Source: Saccharopolyspora gloriosae (lineage in GTDB: Bacteria > Actinomycetota > Actinomycetes > Mycobacteriales > Pseudonocardiaceae). From it: 64,000 nucleotides of DNA. Below the pieces are notes generated by a model. That model was not told where the DNA came from and made no database searches. It saw only the letters and a program-made list of their open reading frames with translations. Position 1 is the stretch's first letter. Every line of letters begins with the position of its first letter. Made by a program: the position numbers and the translations under genes. Where the stretch lies: assembly GCF_014203325.1 (NCBI RefSeq), contig NZ_JACHIV010000001.1:3473501-3537500 (forward strand). Reading direction: 5' to 3'. Positions 1 through 7,040 of this stretch are shown one piece after another.

Positions 1-1084
1 GCTGCCGCAGCCGGCTCAGCAGCACGATCCCGACACCACCGGACTGCGTGACGATCCCTACGTCACCCGGCGGAATTCCGTCCACTCCGAAGGTGGCGTC
101 CAGGCGCACGTCCGGGTCCGAGTTGACCGCTCCGAAGCAGTTGGGGCCCAGCAGCCGCATCCCCCACCGGCGGACCGCGGAGACGAGTTCCCGCGCGTCC
201 GCGCCGCCGAGCCCGGAGCTCACGACGAGCAGCGCGCGCACGCCACGCCGACCGCACTGCTCGGCGACCTCGGCGACCGAGCGGGCCGGTACGCACAGCA
301 CTGCCAGCTCAGGTGCCTCCGGGAGCCGCGCGAGGTCCGGGAAGGCCGCCACCCCCTCGATCTCGGCGGTGCGCGGATTGATCGGGAAGACGGTCCCCCG
401 GTACCCGCCTGCGAGGAGGTTCCGCAGCACCGCGTTTCCCACCTTGCCGCGGGACGCGCTGGCCCCGACCACCGCGACCGATCGCGGCGCCAGCAGGTGT
501 CGCAGGCTTTCCGCCGTAGCGGCGCGATCTCGTGCAGCACGGCGTTCCGAGTAAGAATCGTCCTGCCCCAGCTCGACGACGACGTGCGTCACTGATCCTT
601 CGACGGTGTGCAGGCAGTGCAGTCCGCTGTCCAGGAAAACACGCAACATCGCGGCGTTCGTGGTGAGCACCTCCGCGATGAAGGTGCGCACACCCCGCCG
701 CGACGCCGCGAACGCGAGGTGTTCCAACAGCAACGTCGCCACGCCTTTGGCGTGCACATCGTGCTCGACGACGAACGCGACTTCGGCATGCGCCGGGTCG
801 TCCACGACTTCGAAGTGGCCGATTCCGATCAGCCTCCGCTGGCGGAAGACCCCCATCGCGACGACCTCGGCGTCCTCGGCCACCAACAGGTGGCGCAGCA
901 ACCGCTCGACGGTCTTCGGAGACGGGACGCCCAGGAACCGCGAGTGGAGGTCGCCTTGCGGCAACTCCGCGTGCAGCCGACGCACTTCCACGGCATCGCG
1001 TTCGGTCAGCGCCCTGAGTTCGACCACCTGGCCGTCCGCCAGGAGAGCGTGCAACCCGGCCTCCGCGGGCTCGAATCCGTTCAT
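1..1084 (-). CDS. GNAT acetyltransferase fused to CoA-binding (Pat-like acyl-CoA synthetase) domain, partial
   Basis: I translated this open frame by hand. It runs off the left edge without a stop, so the C-terminus is missing and 361 residues are visible. ATG at 1084 is preceded by a GGAAGTGG ribosome site. Residues about 1-165 read as a GNAT domain (VEHDVHAKGVATLLLEHLAF is the acetyl-CoA loop region). Residues from about 205 match a CoA-binding Rossmann domain (RSVAVVGASASRGKVGNAVL, LLGPNCFGAVN, VGIVTQSGGVG) as in NDP-forming acyl-CoA synthetases. The GNAT-first order resembles mycobacterial Pat-type lysine acetyltransferases and large Pat/PatZ proteins. Which of these it is depends on the missing end. 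It transcribes out of the stress island, divergent from nothing and head-to-tail with the nitroreductase upstream. Confidence 0.85.
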   Translation of the reverse strand, partial: MNGFEPAEAGLHALLADGQVVELRALTERDAVEVRRLHAELPQGDLHSRFLGVPSPKTVERLLRHLLVAEDAEVVAMGVFRQRRLIGIGHFEVVDDPAHAEVAFVVEHDVHAKGVATLLLEHLAFAASRRGVRTFIAEVLTTNAAMLRVFLDSGLHCLHTVEGSVTHVVVELGQDDSYSERRAARDRAATAESLRHLLAPRSVAVVGASASRGKVGNAVLRNLLAGGYRGTVFPINPRTAEIEGVAAFPDLARLPEAPELAVLCVPARSVAEVAEQCGRRGVRALLVVSSGLGGADARELVSAVRRWGMRLLGPNCFGAVNSDPDVRLDATFGVDGIPPGDVGIVTQSGGVGIVLLSRLRQ

Positions 1085-1190
1085 CGCCACCACTTCCAGC
1101 CGCCGTACCGCCGCGGCTGCTGCGCCTCCCCGCGATCATCCGTGCGGAGCGGAACGCGTCCGGCAGGTGGCGGAGCCACGCCCGTCCTGG

Positions 1191-2198
1191 TCATGGGGCG
1201 GGGGAGGACGTCCGCACGTCCACCACGTCCTCCGTCGAACGACGCGGACTCGGCGGGCCGGGCGTGCCGAACCCGATCCGCACCACCGCGTGCGGGTTCC
1301 ACCCACCGCCGAGCAGGCCCGCCAGCTCCTGCCTGGTCTCGGACACCTCGATCACTTGAGATAGCGGCGAAGCGACCAGGCCGCCCGCAGTCGCGGTCAG
1401 CAGCATCCGCTGCAACGCCTCACCGGCGCGCACCTCCGCGCCGGGGCCCGAATCCTGCGAGGACACCACCGCCAGCAGCGGCTGCGTCTCGAAGTCGTGG
1501 CCCGGATCCCGCCGACGGGCGCGGCCCGCGGAGAAGTCCCGCACCACCCACCGGTCCTGCGGCTCCGGCGCGGGTCCGGCTGCGGCAGCGGGAACGCCCT
1601 CGGGATCTTCGAGGCCCCTGCCCGTCCACCGCTCCAGCTCTTCCCGGAACCGGCGGTCGGCCATCTGGACGCGGTGCGCGCGGTGGACGAGTCCCTCCAG
1701 CTGCCCCAACTCGCCTCGCCCTACCACGTGCAACCAGCAGCCTTCCTGCTGCACGGCCTGAATCATCTCGTGCCGCAGCTCGGCGGGCACCGGCCGTTCG
1801 CGGAACGGAGCACGGGCCGTGTGCCGCCGATCGATCATCCGGTAGAGCTGCTCGGACGCGGTGGAAGGCGAGCCACGCTGCCCGGCGCGGACCTCTGCCA
1901 GCAACGTCGGCCGATCGTCCCCATCCGGCGGGATCGTGACCACCGGGTGCACCTGTTCATGATCGAGCGCCAGCCGCAGGTTCAACAACGCCGCACCGCA
2001 GGCCAGCCGCAACTCCCTGTCGTCCGGATCGGCCGCCGGAAGCCTCCTGGTCACATCCGCGTGCACCTCGATCAGGCGGCGCCAAAGACGAAATTTCCAG
2101 GGTTGGCTGTTGTGCAGCGACGGAGCTTCAGCCGCGGCGTGCAGCACCGCCTCGCCCCGCTCCGCGGGCAGACCGAGTACGGTCGGGCACCCTTGCAT
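1191..2198 (-). CDS. Acg-family nitroreductase-like protein
   Basis: 335 residues. ATG at 2198 is chosen over longer in-frame starts because GAGAGGAAAG lies just upstream. The motif APSLHNSQPW near residue 30 is the FMN-phosphate signature of the Acg family, and a second half-domain ends with GLVASPLSQVIEV. Length matches Mycobacterium tuberculosis Acg (Rv2032, about 331 residues), a DosR-regulon protein that holds FMN but may sequester rather than use it. It is the first of four such paralogues in the window, each beside USP genes. The substrate is unknown. It probably acts in the cytoplasm in redox or flavin homeostasis under low oxygen. Confidence 0.85.
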   Translation of the reverse strand: MQGCPTVLGLPAERGEAVLHAAAEAPSLHNSQPWKFRLWRRLIEVHADVTRRLPAADPDDRELRLACGAALLNLRLALDHEQVHPVVTIPPDGDDRPTLLAEVRAGQRGSPSTASEQLYRMIDRRHTARAPFRERPVPAELRHEMIQAVQQEGCWLHVVGRGELGQLEGLVHRAHRVQMADRRFREELERWTGRGLEDPEGVPAAAAGPAPEPQDRWVVRDFSAGRARRRDPGHDFETQPLLAVVSSQDSGPGAEVRAGEALQRMLLTATAGGLVASPLSQVIEVSETRQELAGLLGGGWNPHAVVRIGFGTPGPPSPRRSTEDVVDVRTSSPAP

Positions 2199-2379
2199 TC
2201 GCTTTCCTCTCGCGACAGCACGCAATCTCGTCCGAGGTTCTCGCGCGCCGCTTCCGGATTCACCTGCCGAACGTCCTGAACCCACGATTTCCAGCCAAGT
2301 GGGCGGGTGGGGCACGGGCGGCGCGCGTTCGCGCACCGGATTCGAACGTTTCGAACGTCCTCGAAGGGCTTTCGCTCAC

Positions 2380-2414
2380 TGCACCGGAGGCACCGTTGGG
2401 CCATCCTGGCGACG
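2380..2414 (+). promoter_or_regulatory. Conserved upstream block (TGCAC-N10-GTTG-N2-CCATCCTGGCGACG)
   Basis: The pattern TGCAC, ten bases, GTTG, two bases, CCATCCTGGCGACG occurs here 68 bp before the USP start at 2482 and again with identical spacing at 23003-23037. A weaker match (GGTGGGCCATCGGGTCGC) lies about 65 bp before the DUF3040 gene. A shared promoter or activator site is inferred. Confidence 0.4.
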
Positions 2415-2481
2415 TCGTGCGAGAGGCCCCACGGGCGTCATCGACCAATCCACGTCGAGGTGAGAACGGGGGGCACCCGCC

Positions 2482-3297
2482 GTGTCGCAACCCGAGAACG
2501 AGATCGTGGCCGCCATCGACGGTTCCCGCCGGTCCGTCGAAGCGGCGCTGTGGGCCGCCGAGGAAGCCCAGCGCCACCGAGCGGGGCTGCGAATTCTGCT
2601 GATCAACGACGACCCGGCGAGGTTGGATTTCGCGGAGCAAGCCGTCCGCGAAGCCACCGCGGCCTGCCTGGACAAGGCTCCGGACGTGCAGGTCGCCGAC
2701 GAGGTGCGCCCCGGTCATCCCGTCGAAGCGCTGCTGCGCGCCGAGGAAACCGCCCGGTTGCTCGTGCTGGGTTCACGCGGCCTCGGCGGTTTCGCCGACG
2801 CGCTCCTGGGTTCCGTCAGCACCGAGGTGGCCACCCGCGCGACCGGATCCGTGGTGGTCGTGCGCGGTGACGTCGAGCATTCCGGTGGGCCGGTCGTCGT
2901 CGGTCTGGACGACTCCCCGGGCATCGACAACGCACTGCACTTCGCCTTCGAGGCCGCAGCGGTTCGCGGGTGCGAGCTGCTGGCCGTGCAAGCTTGGAAC
3001 GAGGCGGCGCTGCTCGCACCGCCGCTTCCTCCCGCCGAGCGCGACGAAGCGCAGCTGCGGATCGAACAGCGCGCGCACCAACGCCTCTCCGGCTGGACGA
3101 AGCGGTACCCCGGACTGCGTGCGCACGCGGTGGCCGTGCGCGCGCATCCCGTGCCCGCTCTCGTCGATGCCGCCGATGCCTCCCCGCTGCTGGTGGTCGG
3201 ACATCGGGGCAGTGGCGGCTTCAGCGGGCTGCTGCTGGGATCGGTCGCCGCGGGCGTGCTGCATCACGCACGATGCCCGGTGGCCGTGATCCGGTGA
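2482..3297 (+). CDS. Universal stress protein, tandem two-domain
   Basis: 271 residues, GTG start with a GGGGGG ribosome site. It has two UspA domains. The first carries the ATP-binding loop VLGSRGLGGF...LLGSVS near residues 95-115; the second carries VVGHRGSGGF...LLGSVA near 235-255. Both domains keep the G-2X-G-9X-G-S/T nucleotide signature, so ATP binding is expected. It is a close relative of the USP at 14789 (shared phrases VINDDP/LINDDP and PVEALLR/PIEQLLR). Tandem USPs of this size in mycobacteria belong largely to the DosR dormancy regulon. Role in this organism is inferred to be stress or hypoxia survival. Confidence 0.9.
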   Translation: MSQPENEIVAAIDGSRRSVEAALWAAEEAQRHRAGLRILLINDDPARLDFAEQAVREATAACLDKAPDVQVADEVRPGHPVEALLRAEETARLLVLGSRGLGGFADALLGSVSTEVATRATGSVVVVRGDVEHSGGPVVVGLDDSPGIDNALHFAFEAAAVRGCELLAVQAWNEAALLAPPLPPAERDEAQLRIEQRAHQRLSGWTKRYPGLRAHAVAVRAHPVPALVDAADASPLLVVGHRGSGGFSGLLLGSVAAGVLHHARCPVAVIR

Positions 3298-3453
3298 TCC
3301 CGGCCAATGATCGCGACCCCGAGCCACCGAACTGCTCCCCCGGGACTTGCGCACCTCCCGCCGCGGACTCTCCGAACGGGAGCCCGACAGCCGGTTCGGG
3401 AGGCATGGCCCTTGAACCAGCCGCCCCAGTGCTCGGCACGACCGGGACATCGG

Positions 3454-3467
3454 GGGACGTTCGCCCC
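3454..3467 (+). promoter_or_regulatory. DosR-box-like palindrome upstream of hsp20
   Basis: GGGACGTTCGCCCC, 120 bp before the Hsp20 start. The arms follow the GGGAC-N4-GTCCC layout of DosR/DevR boxes with one mismatch. The same site (AGGACGTTCGTCCC) lies 131 bp before the second hsp20 gene, and the following CACGCGA is also shared. Confidence 0.5.
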
Positions 3468-3586
3468 TCCACGCGAAACCGGGTCTCCGGTCAGCCTGGT
3501 AGCAGCCTCGGTGTGATGCGCCCCCGGGGCACCGCGAAGCGCTCCCCGAGCGGGGAGGAGCCGCACTCGATGACGGAGGAGAAGCC

Positions 3587-3994
3587 ATGACGCACCTCAT
3601 GCCCAGTCGCGGAACGCCAGTCCCGGACCTGCTCGACTGGATCGAGGGCCAATGGCCGTTCGGCGATCGCCACCCGGTCAAGGTCGAAACCTTCCACGAC
3701 GGCGACCAGCTGGTCGTGCGCTGCGAACTCCCGGGGATGGACCCCGAACGCGACATCCACATCACGGTCGAGGGCACGATATTGAAGATCAGTGCCGAGC
3801 GCACCCGCGAAGAGCGCGACGATCGGCACAGCGAGTTCCAGTACGGTTCCTTCGTCCGCAGCCTGAACATGCCGTCGAGCGCTGATCCGGACAACATCGA
3901 GGCCGACTACGAATCGGGCATTCTCACCGTTCGTATTCCGCAGCGGGAATCCGGCTCCAGCAAGGAGATACCGGTAGCCCGCCGAGAGCGGTAG
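3587..3994 (+). CDS. Hsp20 / alpha-crystallin small heat-shock protein
   Basis: 135 residues, with GGAGGAG ahead of the ATG. The alpha-crystallin domain spans about residues 28-120: VKVETFHDGDQLVVRCELPG opens it, and the C-terminal GILTVRIP matches the conserved GxLxxxxP-type strand end. A short tail (KEIPVARRER) holds an I-P-V anchor like the IXI motif used for oligomer assembly. It is an ATP-independent holdase chaperone. It sits 12 bp before a USP gene and is nearly duplicated, with its USP partner, at 26178. HspX (Rv2031c) is the matching DosR-regulon gene in M. tuberculosis. Confidence 0.93.
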   Translation: MTHLMPSRGTPVPDLLDWIEGQWPFGDRHPVKVETFHDGDQLVVRCELPGMDPERDIHITVEGTILKISAERTREERDDRHSEFQYGSFVRSLNMPSSADPDNIEADYESGILTVRIPQRESGSSKEIPVARRER

Positions 3995-4006
3995 GCCGCG
4001 ACCGCG

Positions 4007-4825
4007 ATGGGTGCCCGGAACCTGGTGATCGCCGCCGTGGACCGCTCGGACAGCGCGCGGCAGGCCGCCTTCTGGGCGGCGGAGGACGCGGCGCTGCGCG
4101 GGGCCGGGCTCCAGCTCGTCGGAGTCGCCGAGGCCGGGGCCGACGACGCGCACGAGCGTGCGACGCTCGACCACGTCGCCCAGCGGTGCCGCCAGCTGCA
4201 CCCGGAAGCACTCCCGGATGTCCTGGTCGCGCACGGCAATCCGATCACCGAGCTCGTCCGCCTCTCGGCCGAGGCCGAGCTGGTCGTGCTGGGCGCTCAC
4301 GGGCGGACGGCGAGCCGATGGGCGAGCGTGGGATCGGTCGCCACGCGCGTCGCCACCCACGCGTCCTGCCCGGCCGTGGTGGTTCGCGAACCGCGTTCGG
4401 CGAGCCCGGTCGTGGTCGGGGTCGACGGATCGCAGCGAGGACGGCGGGCGCTGGAGTTCGCCTTCACCGAGGCGCGGGCGCGCAACAGCGAGCTCGTCGC
4501 GGTGCGCGCCCGCGACCTCGCGACCGTGGAGCGGTTCCCCGTCGTGCCGCCACTGGACTTCGAGATCCAGGCCGAGCTGGATCGCGCGCGTCGAGAACTC
4601 GACGAGGCCCTTTCCGGAGTGGTCGGACGGTACCCGGAAGTGACGGTGCGCAACGAGGTGCGCTGCGGGCATCCGACCGCGGTGCTGCTGCACCTGGCCT
4701 CGCGGGCGCGGCTGCTCGTGGTCGCCCATCGCGGCGCCGGAGGTTTCGCCGGTCTGCTGCTCGGCTCGACCGCGGCGGGCGTGCTGCGCGACGCCCCCTG
4801 TCCGGTGGCGATCTTGCGCGGTTAG
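4007..4825 (+). CDS. Universal stress protein, tandem two-domain
   Basis: 272 residues, two UspA domains. The first nucleotide loop is altered (VLGAHGRTASRWASVGSVAT, lacking the usual GGF), the second is canonical (VVAHRGAGGFAGLLLGSTAA). The same altered first loop occurs in the USP at 26582, showing the two Hsp20-USP cassettes are paralogous. Probably co-transcribed with the upstream hsp20 gene because only 12 bp separate them. A strong hairpin follows about 50 bp downstream. Confidence 0.9.
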   Translation: MGARNLVIAAVDRSDSARQAAFWAAEDAALRGAGLQLVGVAEAGADDAHERATLDHVAQRCRQLHPEALPDVLVAHGNPITELVRLSAEAELVVLGAHGRTASRWASVGSVATRVATHASCPAVVVREPRSASPVVVGVDGSQRGRRALEFAFTEARARNSELVAVRARDLATVERFPVVPPLDFEIQAELDRARRELDEALSGVVGRYPEVTVRNEVRCGHPTAVLLHLASRARLLVVAHRGAGGFAGLLLGSTAAGVLRDAPCPVAILRG

Positions 4826-4877
4826 GAACGGGCCGTGCGACCCGCTCCGGCCGGGAAGGGGCGGACCTCGGCGGTGT

Positions 4878-4903
4878 CCCGAGCGCCTGGCCGGGCGCTC
4901 GGG
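4878..4903 (+). terminator. Rho-independent-like hairpin without U-tract
   Basis: Perfect 10-bp stem CCCGAGCGCC / GGCGCTCGGG with a 6-nt loop, about 50 bp after the USP stop. There is no T run, which is common for actinobacterial terminators. Confidence 0.6.
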
Positions 4904-5077
4904 CTTGGAGCTTTCGCCAGGCGAACGGTCGCCGCCCTCCGCGGAGCGCGGCAACCATCGCGCCGACCAGCAAACGACCGCGCACTACCACCCGCCTTTG
5001 GTCACTGGTGGGCCATCGGGTCGCTGAGGACACTGCAAGCAGGATCGGTTCTACGCCATAGGCCGCTGGAGCACGCG

Positions 5078-5344
5078 ATGATGGGCAGGGACGAACGCCG
5101 CCGCCTGGACGAGATCGGACAGCACCTCTCCGAGGACGACCCCGATTTCGCCCGCAAGCTGACCAAACCACGTCCGCTGTGGAACCTGCTGCACCGGTGG
5201 CCTGTCCGAATGTGGTTGGCGGCGGCGCTTTTCCTGCTCGCCTCCGTATGCCTGGTCACCGGGGACATGGTGTCGATGCTGGTGGCCGCCGCCGCCGGGA
5301 CCGCGATCGTCATGCTGCGGAACTGGAGCTTCGACGCGCGTTGA
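5078..5344 (+). CDS. DUF3040 small membrane protein
   Basis: 88 residues. The N-terminal pattern RDERRRLDEIGQHLSEDDPD is typical of DUF3040 proteins, followed by two membrane segments (about residues 43-62 and 64-80). ATG at 5078 is chosen because the family begins directly at this motif. Longer in-frame starts would add an unrelated arginine-rich tail. Function unknown; the family is actinobacterial and membrane-bound. It directly precedes the formate dehydrogenase operon. Confidence 0.8.
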   Translation: MMGRDERRRLDEIGQHLSEDDPDFARKLTKPRPLWNLLHRWPVRMWLAAALFLLASVCLVTGDMVSMLVAAAAGTAIVMLRNWSFDAR

Positions 5345-5400
5345 GCGATGGCCACGATTCACCGGTGGCGGCCAACGCCAGGATCGAACAGGGGGCCAGA

Positions 5401-7035
5401 TTGACACCAGACGCGTTCGTGTCCTGGCAGCGGCGCTTCGGCGCCGCGGGAATCGGCGCCCTCGACCGGATCCGCGCCCTGCACGAACGCCGCGGGACCA
5501 TCGGACGGCGAGAACGGCAGGAGATCGCCGTCGAGCTCAGGTGGCCGGTGGCCGCTGCAACCGGGTCCACGTCGTTCTACGCGGACCTCCGCGGTGAGGT
5601 CCGGCGGCGGCACGTGCAGGTGTGCACGGGCACGTCGTGCTTCGTATCCGCCGGAGGCCGTCCGGTCGCACAGGCGGAGTCCGCGCTCGAGAATGCGGGA
5701 CCGGCCCGCGCGATCTCGTCGGCTTGCGCGCATTGCCTGGGCTTCTGCTACGCGGCCCCCGCCGTCCTCGACGGCGCCACTCCCCTGGCGGGTTCCGGGG
5801 TCTACGAACAACTCGTCGCGGACGCTCCGAACCCCGCGCCCACCATGCCGTTCCGCAGCGAATGCGAGCCGGTGGTGCTGTCCGGCCTGCTCGGCGCCGA
5901 ACCCGCGTGGCAGGTCTGGCCGGAAGCTCTCGCCGCCGGATCCGGCGCGGTGCTCGGCGAGGTCGATTCCTCGGGTCTGCGCGGCCGGGGCGGGGCGGCG
6001 TTCCCGGTGGCGGCGAAGTGGCGAGCGGCGCGGAACGGGCGTGCACCCCGGTACGTCGTCGCGAACGGCGACGAGGGGGACCCGGGATCATTCTGCGATC
6101 GGCTGCTCATGGAAGGCGATCCGCACCGCGTGCTCGAGGGCCTCGCGCTCGCCGGGATCGCGGTGGGAGCCCGGCGCGGTTTCGTCTTCGTGCGCTCGGA
6201 ATACCCGGATGCGGTGCGAACTCTTGGGGAAGCGGTCGCCGAGGCGCGCGCCGCGGGACATCTCGGCTCCCGCGTGCACGGCTCCGCGGTGGATTTCGAC
6301 ATCGAGATCGTCCGTGGCGCGGGGTCGTACGTCGCGGGTGAAGAGACGGCGCTGCTGCGGGCGCTGCAGGGCTTGCGCGGCGCGGTGGTGCCCCGCCCGC
6401 CCTATCCGAGCGAACGCGGCGTGCGGCACCGGCCGACCGCGGTCAACAACGTGGAAACGCTGGCGGCGGTGCCCTGGATCCTGCGGCACGGGGCCGCTGC
6501 CTACGCGCGCCTGGGCACCGACCTGGAACCGGGCACGAAGCTGGTCTGCTTCAGCGAACGCTTCCGCTCGCCCGGCGTGTGCGAGGTGGAGTTCGGCGTG
6601 CCGCTGCGCCACCTCGTCGACCGCCTCGGCGGGGGCTTGCGTGCCGGTCACCGGCTGCGAGCCGTGCAAGTGGGCGGGCCGCTGGGGGGTTTCCTCGCAC
6701 CGCACGAGCTGGATGTGCCGTTCACCGCGCACGCTCTCGACGGTGCGGGGGTCGCGCTGGGCCACGGCAGTCTCGTGGCGATCGACGACGCGGTGCGGGC
6801 TCGGGACCTGCTCCAGCACGTGTGGTCGTTCGCCGCCGCGGAGAGCTGCGGAGCCTGCGCTCCCTGCCGGATCGGGACCCGGCAGGGCAGCGATCTGACC
6901 GCCGCGGGTGACGTCGAAGCGCAGCAGCGCGTGCTGGAGGTGATGGCGCGGGCGAGCTTGTGCGGCTTCGGCCGCGGAGTCCCCGGTGCGGTGCGCAGCC
7001 TGCTGCGGGTCTACCACGAGGAGCTGGGGGGCTGA
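5401..7035 (+). CDS. NAD-dependent formate dehydrogenase beta subunit (NuoE-NuoF fusion type)
   Basis: About 544 residues. The TTG at 5401 has AGGGGG eight bases upstream; a GTG at 5365 and a TTG at 5341 are alternatives. The N-terminal part is NuoE-like with a [2Fe-2S] set (CTGTSC near residue 75, CAHCLGFC near 112). The rest is NuoF-like: flavin loop GLRGRGGAAFPVAAKW near 190, VVANGDEGDPGSF, and a C-terminal [4Fe-4S] set ESCGACAPC and SLCGFGRG. Such fusions transfer electrons between the molybdenum subunit and NAD+. It ends 5 bp before the alpha subunit, so both are one operon. The HoxF/FdsB-like layout fits a cytosolic enzyme. Confidence 0.88.
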   Translation: MTPDAFVSWQRRFGAAGIGALDRIRALHERRGTIGRRERQEIAVELRWPVAAATGSTSFYADLRGEVRRRHVQVCTGTSCFVSAGGRPVAQAESALENAGPARAISSACAHCLGFCYAAPAVLDGATPLAGSGVYEQLVADAPNPAPTMPFRSECEPVVLSGLLGAEPAWQVWPEALAAGSGAVLGEVDSSGLRGRGGAAFPVAAKWRAARNGRAPRYVVANGDEGDPGSFCDRLLMEGDPHRVLEGLALAGIAVGARRGFVFVRSEYPDAVRTLGEAVAEARAAGHLGSRVHGSAVDFDIEIVRGAGSYVAGEETALLRALQGLRGAVVPRPPYPSERGVRHRPTAVNNVETLAAVPWILRHGAAAYARLGTDLEPGTKLVCFSERFRSPGVCEVEFGVPLRHLVDRLGGGLRAGHRLRAVQVGGPLGGFLAPHELDVPFTAHALDGAGVALGHGSLVAIDDAVRARDLLQHVWSFAAAESCGACAPCRIGTRQGSDLTAAGDVEAQQRVLEVMARASLCGFGRGVPGAVRSLLRVYHEELGG

Positions 7036-7040
7036 TTCGG

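Noticed and set aside
309-1139. 276-residue minus-strand arginine-rich frame
   Set aside because: The adjacent frame on the same strand encodes the GNAT/CoA-binding protein; this one has no motif.
4464-5171. Minus-strand frame over the USP 3' end and DUF3040 upstream region
   Set aside because: Low-complexity arginine-rich translation, shadow of the plus-strand USP.
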